64,000 bases of DNA, from the NCBI GenBank assembly GCA_947396885.1, contig OX377204.1:52563139-52627138 (forward strand). The letters are read 5' to 3'. The notes under the pieces are model-generated. The model did no database searches. It was given only the letters and a program-made list of their open reading frames with translations, and was not told the origin of the DNA. The DNA comes from Heligmosomoides polygyrus polygyrus. Lineage: Eukaryota > Nematoda > Chromadorea > Rhabditida > Heligmosomidae. Made by a program: the position numbers and the translations under genes. Below, piece after piece: positions 33,051 through 45,465 of the stretch (positions within the stretch are counted from its first letter, which is position 1; each line of letters starts with the position of its first letter).

Positions 33051-36037
33051 CTTCTTCTTGTTCTTCTTCTTCAGCGTTTGTCTCGCTTTGTTGCGGGGTC
33101 CGCTTTTCTGGAATGCTAGCGCCACATTCCCCGATCAAATGCCTGAGCAGGGTGCAACCAAGCCGTCTTCAAGTCTTGATGCAGCGTATCAAGCCAGCGC
33201 TGTTTTGGTCTCCCTCGTGGCCGCTTTCTGGAAACCTCGAGGTTAAGACCAGTCTTTCGGTCAGTGTCACCGCTTGCCCAAGAACACGGCCGTACCATCT
33301 CAGACGAGCTTCACGCAGTTTCTCAACTATCGGGGTGACACCAAATCTTTGCCGAATGGAGTCGTTGTGCACACGGTCCAAACGCATTACTCCGGCTGTC
33401 CTCCGCAGCACCTTCGTTTCCATTACTCTGAGGCGCCTTTCAATTTCTTTAGTCACGGCCAGCACTCAGCTCCGTAAATAGCTACTGGTCGGACGACTGC
33501 TACTTGAATACCGAAGTACGTGGCAGCTCAATACCGTCTACCTCAATAGAGCTGGACTCATCTTCGTCAATCGTCAAATATTCGTTTTTTTTTGACATTA
33601 AGTTTGAGTCAAAATCTCTCCAGGCGATCGCACCAAATACCTGCCGCTGGAGTTCAGTCTTATCTTCGCAAGCGAGCATCACGTCATCAGCATAAAGCAG
33701 CGTCCATGGAATAGATTGCTGAAGATCAACTGATATGGCACTCATAACGACGACGAACAGTAGTGGGGAAAGCGCAGACCCTTGATGTACTCCGACAGAG
33801 ATGGGAACTCCATCGACGTACCCGCTGGCGCTTGCACTCTACTCCTCGGACAAGAGTAGAGTAACCTCACCCACACAATAAGCTCCTCCGGAACGTTATG
33901 CTGTCTTAAAGCATACCATATCACTTCACGCGGTACACGGTCGAAGGCATTCTCCAGGTCGAGGAAGGCAAGATGTACCGGCTTCTTTTTCCAGCGGTGC
34001 CTTTCTATATAAGTAGATGAACGGCGTGTATGGCATCGATAGTGCCACACCCAGGTACGAAGCCACACTGGTTGGTAGAAAGCTGGACGACGTCACGAAT
34101 GTGTCCATAAACGATTCGCTCAAAGATCTTCATGCTGTGCGAAAGCAAGCGAATTGGACGGTAGCTTGCGCAGTCTGCTGGACTGCCTTTCTTCCAAATC
34201 GGAATCGTCGTACTTATCTGCCAGCTGTCAGGTACTTTCTTCTCCACAACCAACTGGTTGAAGAACATCGTTAGCCACTCAGATGAGTACCAGGATTCCA
34301 ATTCCACAAATCGACGGCCAGATTATCAGGGCCCGTTTCCTTGCCTGGATTCATCTTCCTTATAGCCGCTTCTGTCTCCTAACAGTGATTTTCTGAACGG
34401 GACCGTACACGGGAGGAACAGAGGGAATGGCTAGATGGGCAAACTCTACCGTCGAGATTTCCTATTAGTAGTTTCCCCATCGATTCAAGGCTATTTTGCG
34501 GTCCATTAGGAGATGATCATTCTCATCGTTGATGTTGAAAAACTTTTCAACATCCTCGGTCTGGCGTTGACGGAACTTGGCAAGTCGATAAAGAAACCAG
34601 AAACCTCACCATCGCGCAACTCAAGTCTCTCGTTGACATCATAATGAGTGGCTCTTGATACGATCACTGCTCTCTTGGCCGATTTCTTCGCTTCCTGATA
34701 CAAATACCATTTTTCCGTTGACTTGTCGCTGAAGAATGCATGGTACAACCTCTTCTTCTCATGGACATTTTCTTTAACCTCGTTAGTCCACAGCCATGAC
34801 TGCCTGTCGACCTTACGCCGTCCCGGTTTCGTGCCAAGTTCGGAGCGTAGAACAGCTATCATGGCTTCTGTAGCATCCCGTCAGGTCATCGGTAACACGG
34901 CCATCGGTAACCGAATGCGAGGTGTCACAGCTGCTTCATTCTTCTTTAATCGCCACCACTTTATTCTTACTGCACCGCAACGTTCGATCTGCCTAGTGCT
35001 CAGAGGAGCGATCTTCATAGTGCAGATCAGCGGTCAATGTTGCGCGGCGACCGTCTCGTACGGCACGATCTTGACTAGTCCTTGGTCTCGATTCCTCACA
35101 AGGACAAATTCGATTTGCGCTTTTGTGTTCCCGCTATAAAACGAGATGAAGTGTGAGTCACGTTTTCGAAACTTCGTGTTCACGATGGTGATGTCGTGTG
35201 ACTCTGCATAGTTAAGTATGAGCTCACCATCGACGTTACGTGACCCTTATCCGAAACCATCACGACAGCTGTAACCGCCTTTCATTGCTCCAGCGTGACA
35301 ATTAATATCACCTGCAACAATAATTACGTCCAGTGACGGAACTTCTGCTGTCTTCTCATCAAGGAGGCTCCAAAACTCGTCCTTGTCTTTTTCGGAGCAG
35401 CCAATCTGCGGAGCATACGCAGAGAAGAGGTGGTACATTCGCCGTTCAGCAGCGACAACGATCTTCCTCAAGTGGTCGCTAAAACGCTCCATGCCTGCAG
35501 TCGCGTTTCGGAAGCGCTCGGAGACGGCAATACCAAGACCGCTGGTGGTCCTGTGACTGCCACAGAGAACGGCTTTATGGCCTCGGCCTATGTCCCTTGA
35601 CTTGCTACAGGACCACCTTGTCTATTGCACCGCACAGAAATCAATCTTTCTTCGCTCCAGCGCCTCTGCCAACTCAAAGGAGCGGTCCGACAACGTACCA
35701 ACATTCAGCGTTGCCACGCGGGTCTTTCCCACGTTGCGAGACTTTTGGACTAACAAAGTTTCTTTCCTCCCCCCCCCCCCATGCCGTCCTCGCATCAGAG
35801 ACCCTCGTATACTTTTCACACTCGCCGGGCTTTGCGAGTGCGCGTCGGCTCTCGCGGATGCCGTAGCATTATCTCGCGATACATGTAGCACCATCAACCA
35901 TGTGATGTGACAACGGATGTTCGTAGGCCGACCTGTCACAAGGGTCTGTCGCATGCACTCGAATGTCCGTGTTCGGCTCGGCTCGCAAAAGCGAGCAGTT
36001 TCCAGTAGCACCACGTGGAGGAACGAACATCGCCACA
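33051..36037 (-). mobile_element. RTE-like LINE, copy 2, full length, 15-bp target duplication
   Basis: Flanking direct repeats AAGTGTTGTACAAAT lie at 33036-33050 and 36038-36052 and are identical. The 3' end on minus is GAA-type repeats (complement of CTTCTTCTTGTTCTTCTTCTTC at the left edge). The element is 2987 bp, close to the size expected for RTE. A perfect 15-bp duplication suggests a fairly recent insertion, although the coding region is already broken. Confidence 0.9.
33110..35710 (-). pseudogene. RTE-like endonuclease/reverse transcriptase, broken but nearly complete
   Basis: Blocks on minus in order: FCAVQ endonuclease start (about 35640-35620); HLFSAYAPQIGCSEKDKDEF and VIIVAGDINCHAG (GDxN motif) at 35247-35492; linker with GRRKVDRQSWLWTNEVKENV (34506-34862); reverse transcriptase NYRPI-like ASYRPIRLLSHSMKIFERIV and NQCGFVPGCGTIDAIHAVHL (34005-34307); LDLENAFDRVPREVIWYAL (33742-34068); catalytic LLYADDVMLA (about 33670-33700); and C-terminal VMRLDRVHNDSIRQRFGVTP (33169-33465) with RPRGRPKQRWLDTLHQDL. 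At least four frameshifts separate them. Confidence 0.85.
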
Positions 36038-36052
36038 AAGTGTTGTACAAAT

Positions 36053-37651
36053 GATCACAGGAGTGAGTTTGTCCATCTTGTCCGCGGTCTTCCCAGCGGC
36101 CTCTTCGCATGTCCTGGAAGCCAACACCTGACGAAGCTAATTTGGAGCACTGCTTCACTTTTGCAATGGTGACCTGCTTGCTAGTGGTCTTTAGTTCCCC
36201 ATGAGGCATCTAAGTTGACGGTAGAAATGCCTGCATGGGGCACATTTTGAATAATTACTGCAGTCTGACAGCATGGAGTATGTCTTGAGCGCACTAAAGG
36301 GGATCAGAAGGAGACATGAACGAGCAAGTAACCCTCAATCACATGACACTGAGGGCTCGGTCATTATGTGCATTATATCCGCTATGCGGTGGCCCTTCTA
36401 CAACACTCTTCATTTATTCTCACCAGTGGTCACGCTCAAGGGGCAAAAGATGGAACTGCTTAGCGGTCGTCCAGGTAAGGAAGTCTGTTCCAGTCCTTGT
36501 TTTTGTATTTTTTGGCAAGCATGCCGCTCAAGAAGATGTGGTATACTCACCATTTATAAGATGCTGAATGGTAGGGTGGGTCCCCTTTCCTTTCCTTCTT
36601 CCCCTTTTCCCCTTTCCCTCAACGATTTGTATTCAGTATCAATCAATCAATCAATTCCGTTCAAACGCTAGGGGTGGCCAGCAGAATATCCAAGTTCCTA
36701 GAGCTGATAGCAGTATGTAATCATGTTTCTTCGCAAATTCCGCTGGTACGGAATTCATGAAATTCTTTAAGAGAATGGGTTACAAAGTTCGGTAAGGCAA
36801 CACAAAATTCTTATTGACAGGTGTGTGTGTGTGCAGGAAGTTCCTTATTAGTTCCTTCTAATCGATTACATTGATATACTGAATGTATGCTCCGGTTTTT
36901 CCGCTCTACGTTTACTGCGGTCTAAGTTGATTTTTAGTGTTGTATCCTTTTTTGTAAGGATAAATAGAAGGGTGAACAAATAGGCACTGTGCCTGGTGCT
37001 GCTATCGCCACTTCAGTATTGTGAGTGAGCTGGTTCCTTTCCTATGACAGTGGCGCCTTCGTGAAGAGAGACGATTTTCTGGCACTCCAGTCGTATTTCA
37101 GTGCTCCGTGCCCACTTATTGACGGCCTGCGTCGCTCTGACAAGTGAACGAAGGTTGCGCTGTGTGTGACTTGAGTTGGAGGAGGAAGTTCTACCTGCTT
37201 TTGCAGTGAACTAGGAGATCCATGGGAGGTCAGTTGTCCTAGCCACAACGCCTTCGGGGCTGACCGGGTGCCGCCTTCGGTTTGGCCGTCGGATACGCGG
37301 TACCGGTTTTTCGGGCTAGCACCTCTCGTGCACTTTGCGCTTGTTCGTCTACCAATCGAACAATTGTTCGAGTGTCGCCGCCCTCTGCCCGCTGCATCTC
37401 TCAGCGCTCAAGTCTCGCCCATGTGGCATCTGTTTGGGACTCCCAGCTCCACCGTGGACGGACTTCAGAAGCATGCCTCTCCCACAGCTTGCTTTTAGTT
37501 CGGCGCTTGCTCGCATCATTGTTGCCCTCCTAGCTGACCGGCTGTCGCCATTGCATTCGTTTATCATAAGGATTCGCGGTGTGACAGCTCGAATGATGCC
37601 AGTCTCCCCCACAGGCTTTCCGGCGGCTGGTTTCTCATACTGCGCCCCACA
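36053..37651. other. Unassigned stretch between RTE copy 2 and foldback 4
   Basis: No gene recognised. Overlapping frames at 37268-37679 plus and 37349-37612 minus lack known domains. Short AATC repeats occur at 36640-36655. Confidence 0.3.
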
Positions 37652-39365
37652 TACAGTACCGGACGCGTCTTTCGAATAGACACCGCAAAAACCGCGATTG
37701 GATATAACTTTTGGATATAACTCGCATAAAATTCACTCATTTCAAAAACTAACGATATATTTAAGCTCAGGAGCTCGAGCTCTATCGTTGTGTATATATT
37801 GTTCATATGGAGCCATGAAAATGTTCGAAATTGAAAACTTGCACTCCATTGCAAAGAGCAGTCGCGGACGAGTTGTCGGTCGCAGGCCGTCGAAGACCGT
37901 TGCGTGCTCGCAATTCCTCTAATTTGAGGTTCCCTGGGAAACGGTTGGTACCGTTTGATTGGTCTCTTCGAGATCTGCACATACATGTATACAGCGTCGC
38001 CAAACCACCGCGGTTTCGCAGTGGTTGGTCAAAAATGACTGGGGCAGACCTTTTGCGATTGGAGAAGCTTATATTCCAGGACTTGCACGTTCTCGGAGTA
38101 TCTCCAGCATGGCGTAAAGTGTTCTGTCATGCCACGAATTCTCTGTGAGTGCGCCTTGCACAATGAATATAGGATCCAACCTTTCAATAGACTGGGCGCG
38201 ACAGCCTGTAGAGTGAGCGTTTGGGTAGTTTTACAGAAATTCCCAGCTGCCCCACTCAGGAATTGCTGTACTCTGTCCCGGCAAAACTTCGGAGTGCACA
38301 ACGTATATAAGATCGAACATATCAATCGACTGGGCGCGACAGCTCGCAAATTGCACCGCGAGCGTGTTCTGAGCGTAATAACTCTGTGACGTTTTAATCT
38401 TTCCGGCTGCAACTTGTGGATTTCGTATGCAGTAGAATGTTCAAGAAGTACGCTGAAACACAACGACGTAGCTCGTGACTGAACAAAGCTCCAGCGGGGC
38501 AAAAATGCAGTTTGGCCTTGTATGACACGATTTTTTCCGAGTTCAGTGCGGAAACTGCGGGGAAACAAGGAGAGCTAACGGCATGCAAATGCATGGGCGA
38601 GGACGAGACTAAAAGCACTTTACGACGACGTGCCTACAGCTCTCCAGATGCCTAAACTGCTTTAACACAATCTGCCATTTTGGAGCGGCGGAGGGCGACG
38701 GCGAAGTCCCTTCCGCCCTTACTCGCCGACATTTGAGTTCTCGACACTACCAATGTTACTGTTCTGTTTAGCTCTAGAAGCTCTATCGAATGGTGTCAAT
38801 CTCGACCGATTCTGGGAATATCGATTTTTTGATAATTTCGCATAAAAGGCGAGGCAGCTCAGGGCCGCGGCTAGGGTCAAGCGTGGGGTTCGATTTTCGC
38901 TGAAAATTTACGACCCCCCCCTCCGAAGCGGAATTCGTACGACCCCCTCCCTCCTTCTTCAAATGTTTTATTCCTTATATATCTTGATTTCTTCAAGGTT
39001 TGATGTGCATTTTGAACCCTTTAATAGGTTCTTATTTTCAGGAGCGGCTTGGACACAATAAAAAATTGAAAAGAGGTCACTGAACAATAATACTTTGATG
39101 GCACAATAAAGGGACGATTTGTTGTCGATTTGTGCCGAAAATCGACCAGAAATCGAACCCCCCCCCCCCCCCCCGCCCGGCATGAAGACCCCTTTCTTAA
39201 GAATTGATTGTTACATATTTACAAAGCATATCTTTTTCTATTTTATGATGGCCGAGCGGGATTTTCGAGTTTCGAAAAATTAGCTGAGTTATGAACATTT
39301 ATGTGAAATCACTCCGATGACGGCGGTGAAGGATTCTGTTCACGACTTCCGAAAATTGATCATAT

Positions 39366-40710
39366 TTATTTATTTATTTATTTAGACGTGCAAATAGATA
39401 CAATTACACGCTGTGAAATACAAAACATTCAACAACAAGAAAAACAACACTACAACACAACGCATAATAACTACTTAGCTACTCTGAGATACCTGTCCAT
39501 GAGCCTTTTAAACTGAGCTAATGAATTAGGGAGCGCATATTTTTTTGAGAGTATTAAAAACTCAGAGCCGGCCCTTTGGGTGAAAAAGGAAGCACGGATG
39601 GAGCTCTTGGCCTTGGAGAAATGGATTTTCCTCTGACTACCTCTTGTGTTGGAATTTTGTAGCGTGTAAAACTCATCAAGCTTTAGAGCTACCAGTTCAG
39701 TAATCATTTTGAAAATCATGAGCAGGTCATTCCGTTTCCTACGAGTCTCAAGAGTGGGGATTTTGAAAATTTTATTGCGATTAGAGGCAGGAGGTATGGT
39801 GGTGTAGTCACACCCATGTAAGCGTGTCCAGAGTTTTCTAGTGAAACCATTTTGAACCGCTTCAAGCCTTTGTATACTACTCTTCAAATGGGACTAAAGA
39901 CTGTGGTACCGTGTTCTAGTAGAGGGCGAACATATGATTTATATGCTATCAAAAAGTGTGGTGCTGATTTTATAGACAAGGATTTAAATATGTTGTAAAC
40001 AATTCTCTCAGCTCTCTTTAAGATGCCTTCACAGTGGTCAGTGAAAGTGAGTTTTTTCCCCTTAATAAATCCCAGATCTCGTAAAGTATCTACACTAACT
40101 ATACGGGTTCCATCAAGCATGTAGTTGTATCTTGCTGTCTTCGATTTACCAAGATGAAGAAGCTTAGTTTTTGAAGCAGATAGAGGTAGTTTCCACTTGT
40201 CAGACCAGTCAGCAATATCTTTAATGGCACCTTGCAAAGCCAAGCAATCTTCCGGTTTGCTAATATTTTTGTATAGTTTTACGTCATCAGCAAACACACT
40301 ATACTTCACATTGAACTTGTCTATTTGGTCTGGTAGATCGGAAGTGTAGATAATAAAAAGAACTGGTGATAATACCCCACCCTGAGGTATTCCACTGGTC
40401 ACCGTATACGTATCTGAAAAGGAATAGTTGACTTTCACTTGAAAAGTTCTGTTCGTGATAAAACCTTTTATCCACGCGATAATTCGATGATGCACTCCAA
40501 CAGCTTGAAGTTTTTGAATCAATTCTTTAAACGGTACTTTGCCAAACGCCTTGCTAAAGTCGAGGTAGATGATATCAATATCATTGTTTGCATCAAGTGC
40601 TTTGGTCCAGTAATTTAAGGCAGACAACATGGATATCTCTGTTGACCGTTTGACTCTGAACCCATGTTGGTTCTCAGGTAAAATCCCATTTGTCTCAATG
40701 TACTTCACTA
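39366..40710 (-). mobile_element. 5'-truncated CR1-like LINE with AAAT tail
   Basis: The minus-strand 3' end is an (AAAT)n tail (complement of TTATTTATTTATTTATTTAG at 39366). The 5' end stops at 40710. Short ATAT duplications flank it (39362-39365 and 40711-40714). The neighbouring tandem unit at 41071-41100 shows the empty site GATCATATCTCGGC, so both borders are known to within the ATAT. It is the innermost layer of a three-level nest. Confidence 0.9.
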
Positions 40711-40738
40711 ATATCTCGGCTATTTTTCTGAAAATCAA
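39471..40738 (-). pseudogene. CR1-like reverse transcriptase, one frameshift
   Basis: The first block (39884-40738) reads NQHGFRVKRSTEISML, YLDFSKAFGKVPFKEL (usual D after KAF replaced by G), SGIPQGGVLSPVLFIIYTSD, catalytic FADDVKLYK near 40290, and SYVRPLLEHGTTVFSP. The reading continues in another frame (39471-39887) as SSIQRLEAVQNGFTRKLW and ends RYLRVAK. One base is missing or added at about 39885. The first nine codons are host sequence read through from the MULE unit. Endonuclease and 5' part are absent, so it is dead on arrival. Confidence 0.9.
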
Positions 40739-43494
40739 AAATCCCGTTCGGCCATCAAAAAATAGAGCAAGTATGCTTTCTTACCATATAAGAATCTATT
40801 TCCAAGAGAGGGGTCTTCATGCGGGGCGCAGGGGGGGTTCGATTTTCGGTACGTATTTTTGCGAAATGGACCCAAAATCGTATCCCCCTGCCGCGCATGA
40901 AGACCCCTTTTTTGAAGATCGATTCTTGCATGGTAGGAAAGCGCATTTCATCTAGTTTCAGAAAAGGTAGCGGGATTTTGAAACTTCCAAAAACTTACCG
41001 AGTTATGAGCATTTTTGTGAGATCACTCCGATGACGTCGGTGAAGAGTCGATCCAAGATTCAGTTCACGACTTCCGAAAATTGATCATATCTCGGCTAAT
41101 TTTCCGAAAATCAAAAATCCCGTTCGGCCTTCAAAAAATAGAGCAAGTATGCTTTCTTACGATATAAGAATCTATTTCCAAGAGAAGGGTCTTCATGCGG
41201 GGCGGGGGTTCGATTTTTGGTACGTATTTTTGCGAAATGGACCCGAAATCGAACCCCTCCCGCCGCGCATGAAGACAGAATTTTTGGAAACTGATATCTA
41301 TATAGCGAAAAAGGACTCTCCTAGTTTCTGAATAGCTAGCAGGATTCTGAAATTTCGAAGAATTGGTCGAGTTATGAATATTTTTGTGAAGCCACTTCAA
41401 TTTTTTCGCTCAAAAATCGAACCAACCGCCACGCGTGACGACTCCTATTTTGGAAAACGATTTTTACACGATGAGAAAGGGCGTTTTATCTTCTTTATGA
41501 AAAGCTAAAAAACTTTCAAAATTCGAAAAACTTACCGAGTTATGAACCTTTTTGTGAACGTTCAATTTTATGCTCCGATGACGTTGGTGCAAAGTCGCCA
41601 GAGGTCGATTCAACCTGTTCTATCCAGAAAATCACGATTTTTCTCAGTGAATTAATCAGGAGTTCGAGATTCTTGTGGCCGGATTTTATCCGTATGGGTG
41701 ATATGTTTCGGCTAAACAATAATATTTTCATGAAAAATGAGAATTTTGTAAGCGATCCACCCTCAGCAGAGATTCATCGCAGCGGAGAAGCTTAGTTTTT
41801 ATTGTATTTTAAGCACGACTTAAAACTCTATATGGTACAATTCCACTCTCTGTCGTCCTGTCCTTCAGAAAGCAGAAAAAAATTTTCCAGCGAGGAGTCC
41901 ATCCATATTTCAATTGCGATCGATCATGTCAGAGAACGCAGTAGCCGCATGTAAACTGCCGTAACTCGGAGATTTTTTGGGGCTCTTGGAAAATTCATAA
42001 AGCTTTAGTAGATGTGTTTTCTATGCTTTAAAAGGCAGGTTCCAAAAGTAATATCTTCCATGTGATTAGTGTGTCGATATTTTTTTCGGTAAATCGAGAC
42101 GTCTGATCATATAGAATATCGTTTCAGAGAAACATAGTATTATCACTGTGTGTCCAACGGGCTTAAAATTTTATAGGGTGCGATTTCATTTTCTGATGCT
42201 GTTTCCTGCAGGAGAGAAATTACTTTTCGAGCAATTCCGTCCTTCGGTTGCCATTCCGTCATCGATCCGAAGAGCGCTTCAAAAATCTTGTAGGGAAAGC
42301 ACTTAGGTCGTCCTCAGTAATTAACACTTGAAATTTTATAGAATGCAATTCTGGAAATAGATATCGCTCATCAGGCAGAAAACTACCGTGTTCATGACGT
42401 CCTGGGAAAACCTGAAAAAATGAAAATCTCTCATGGACTCTAAATCTGCAGACAGGAAATCTTTATTTTTCACTACATAGTAACTGGCATTAAATTTTTT
42501 TGATATTCAATCGTATTTTTTAAACTCCAGGAAACGCAAGTGCTTGCATATCTTCGCATTGTCGTAGTCACACCTGGAAAAACAACTTATTAATAGATGC
42601 AAACATCATCTAAAAACTGAATTTGGAGAGAGTTCTCTGCCAAAACCGAGAGAGTACGACCCCCCCCCCCTCTCCAGTCTAGGATACAGTATGACCCCCC
42701 CCCCCCCCCCTTCGATTCCCAAACCTCAGGCTTGACCCTGGCCGCGGCTGAAGGACAATGACGTCATCGAACATCGATATTTTTGGCGGGCCAAGTCTGA
42801 TACCGTTCGATAGAGCTTTTTGTGGTGAATTGAATCGTGTTACTGCGAGCAGCAAGAACTGTAGCCTGGGCGAGTATTAGCGCGGAGAACATCGACCGTT
42901 GTTGTGCTAAATTGGACGCGCGGGTGTGTTCTGAGCGCAATAACTCTGTCACGTTTGAATCTTTCCTGCTGCGGCTTGTGCATTTTGTGAGCAGTAGAAA
43001 GCTCATTAGGTGCGCTGAAACACAGCAATGTAGGTAATGAATGGACAAAGTTACGACGGTGAGAAAATGCAGGTAAGGCTTATGCGACAAGATTTTTCCG
43101 ATTTCAGTCGACCACTGTAGGAACACGCGACCAGCTAGCGGCCTACGAATGCGTAGGCTAGCAAACCAGCTAAGGTACTTTACGATGAAGTGCCCATAAC
43201 TCTCCAGCTGCCTAAACTGCCTTAGTCCCAGCTGCCATTTTAGGGCTGCGGAGGGCAGCTGTGAAAATTCTTCTGCCCTTACTCGCCCATATTTGAGTTT
43301 TTAACACAATCAATGGTACCGTTCTGTTCAACTCGAAAGGCTCTATCGAACGGTATTAAACTCGGTTAATTCCGGGAAAATCGAGTTTTTGACAATTTCC
43401 CTCGAGGACGAGAACGCTCTTCCGTGTCTGCCCGGACGACGACGTCATCTAAAATCAATATTTTCGAAATTGCCCAAATTTCGTCCTCCGAAAT

Positions 43495-43860
43495 CATCTA
43501 TGGGGTTGTTTGACAAATCCGACGTCCGTTTTTGAAAATTCCACCGACTTTGGTAGGTTTTGGATTTTCTCCTGGACAACTGTGGATGGTCGTGTCAGGA
43601 ACACCGATTTTGCCCAAACTTCGTCTAAGCGCAGGGGTTATTCAGGGTGCCGAATAGGATGCCGAAGTCCATTTGGCCAATTATGGCAGGAGACCACCCA
43701 TACGGATAACTGAGGGTGATAAGTGATCCTGACCTTACCAACCTCAAATGACTGTAACATGCCAAAATCGGTGGAATTTTCAAAAACGGACATCAGATTC
43801 GTAATCAGCGCACCAAATAACCCCTAGATGATTTTGATCAAAGTTTGGACAAGAACATTT
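43495..43860. repeat. Dispersed module pair at the centre of foldback 4
   Basis: A direct copy (GACAAATCCGACGTCCGTTTTTGAAAATTCC region, 43509-43545) faces a reverse copy (43775-43840, with CATCAGATTCGTAATCAGCG). They form the innermost part of the palindrome around about 43680. The same module fills the loop of foldback 3. Confidence 0.7.
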
Positions 43861-44709
43861 GGAAATTTTCGAAATCGTCGACTTTCGATGACCTCATCGT
43901 TAGCTAGGCGAAGAGCGACCTCATCCTGGAGGGAAATTGTCAAGAAATCGTTATTCCTAGAATTGGCCGAGATTGACACCGTTCGATGGAGTATTTCGAG
44001 CTGAGCAGAACGGTACCATCTCTTGCGTCAAAAATTCAAATTTAGGCGAGCAAGGGCGGAAGAAACTTCGGCGCTGCCCTCCGTTGCCCTAAAATTGCAG
44101 CTGGGACTAAGGCAAGTTAGGCAGCTGGAGGGATATGGGCATTTCGTCGTGGATCGCATTTCATTTCATCTTCAGTACTTTAACTGATCTGCTAGCCTTC
44201 GCATTCATTGGCCGCTAACTGATCGCTTGCTCACACAGTGGTCGACTGAAATCGGAAAAAAATCGTCTCAGACAAGGCTGAACTGCATTTCCGCACCGCT
44301 GTTGCTTTGTTCAGTCACAAGCTACGTCGCTACGAGATCTACACAAAAGACGACGTCGCGATACGTCGTCGTTTGTGTAGATCTCGAAGAGGCAAATCGA
44401 ACGGTACCAACCGTTCCTCAAGAAACCTCAAATTAGAGGAATGTGAGCACGCAACGGTCTTCGGCGGCTTGCGACCGACAGCTCGTCTGCGACCGCCCTT
44501 CGCAATGAAGCGCAAGTTTTCAATTTCGAACATTTTCATGGATCCATATGAACAATGTATACCAAACGATAGAGCTCGAGCTCCTGAGCTCAAATATATC
44601 CTTAGTTTTTGAAACGATCGAATTTTAGGCGAGTTTTATCAAAAAGACGCAAAAACCGCAAAATCGCGGTTTTTGCGGCGTTTATTCAAAAGGCGCGTCC
44701 GGTACTGTA

Positions 44710-45229
44710 GTTTCAATGATCACTGCTTCACTCAACAGGGGTGAAGAACGTAGAAAATCTTCTTGACGGATGAGGTGCTTGTTTGGAGTTTATAGCACTT
44801 CGCAATGCAAGCTGCGGGTGCTATGCCTGCAAACGTATTTGAAATTTGCGGAACAACGCCTCGTAACACATTACCCTACGGGACTACTTCCTCGGATATG
44901 GGTAGCGAGTCAAAAGGAAGGAAATGCTGTTAAGTGCAGCTCAGAAAGTGTTCATTGCCAATTCCATTTGAGAGCAACTGGAAAAAGCTAAGGCGTTGTT
45001 ATCCTCTCAATAACTCCTCCTACAGCTGCCCAAATGTTCACATTTCAAGAATGACGCCTATGAAACGCCAAATCAAACGCAGCGCTTCTGGAGCAGGACT
45101 CCTTTCAAAATAAACCTGCAATTTAAAGACGGATCAAGCGACTGTGCGATGAATAATATTAAATAGCAAAATATTTTTCGTAGAATCGTTGGCTTTCTGA
45201 GCTTCATGACTGTAACTTCGGATTTGTAA
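44710..45229. other. Unassigned stretch
   Basis: No gene or repeat border recognised between foldback 4 and the Penelope-like element. Confidence 0.3.
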
Positions 45230-45465
45230 TTGTGAAGCTCGATTTAGTCATTGCTTTATTGACAACGTTTCGTGCTTTAAGCCCTTCTTCAGGTTTAAAA
45301 AATAGCGGCGTTGCAGATTATATACAACGACATACAGACATATAACTCATGATAGATCTGGGACTGCGGGGTGGGGTACGAGGATGGGGGGGGGGGGAGG
45401 GGGTGAGGGGGAAGGTCGCCGCAGTGAGGCGCAGTGCTCTTTGTGGTGCCTGAATATCATTTTTA

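Larger units (their letters stand above)
39170..41450. repeat. Tandem ~375-bp units with hairpin cores inside the MULE-like element
   Basis: Units begin near ATCTCGGCTA (40713 and 41091), and partial units flank both sides. Each carries a hairpin: GTCTTCATGCGGGGCG ... GGTTCGATTTT ... AAATCG ... CCGCGCATGAAGAC. A C17 tract at 39158-39174 marks the hairpin of the first unit. The LINE at 39366 interrupts the first full unit. Confidence 0.7.
38872..42738. mobile_element. MULE-like element with 10-bp duplication, nested in foldback 4
   Basis: Left AGGGTCAAGCGTGGGGTTCG and right (complement) AGGGTCAAGCCTGAGG form short inverted ends. GGCCGCGGCT flanks both sides (38862-38871 and 42739-42748). Unfilled copies of the host sequence elsewhere (49735-49750 and 50415-50430) contain GGCCGCGG once, which supports the duplication. 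A 9-11-bp duplication is typical of Mutator-like elements. There is no transposase; the interior is a tandem of about 375-bp units, and a LINE has inserted into it. Confidence 0.75.
37654..44707. mobile_element. Foldback element 4 (CAGTACCGGAC ends, TA duplication), with nested insertions
   Basis: The ends are CAGTACCGGACGCG at 37654 and its complement ending at 44707, each flanked by TA (37652-37653 and 44708-44709). CCGCAAAAACCGCGAT follows in both arms, and mirrored landmarks (GAGCTCGAGCTC, ACGGTTGGTACCGTT, GACACCGTTCGAT) continue inward to a centre near 43680. Without the nested 3.9-kb MULE-like element the length is about 3.2 kb, close to foldback 5. No transposase frame is seen. The TA duplication suggests the IS630-Tc1-mariner superfamily, but the ends match no family I can name. 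Confidence 0.85.

Noticed and set aside
37268..37679. Overlapping frames of 76-114 codons as a host gene
   Set aside because: No domain, no phased exons, and equally long frames on the opposite strand.
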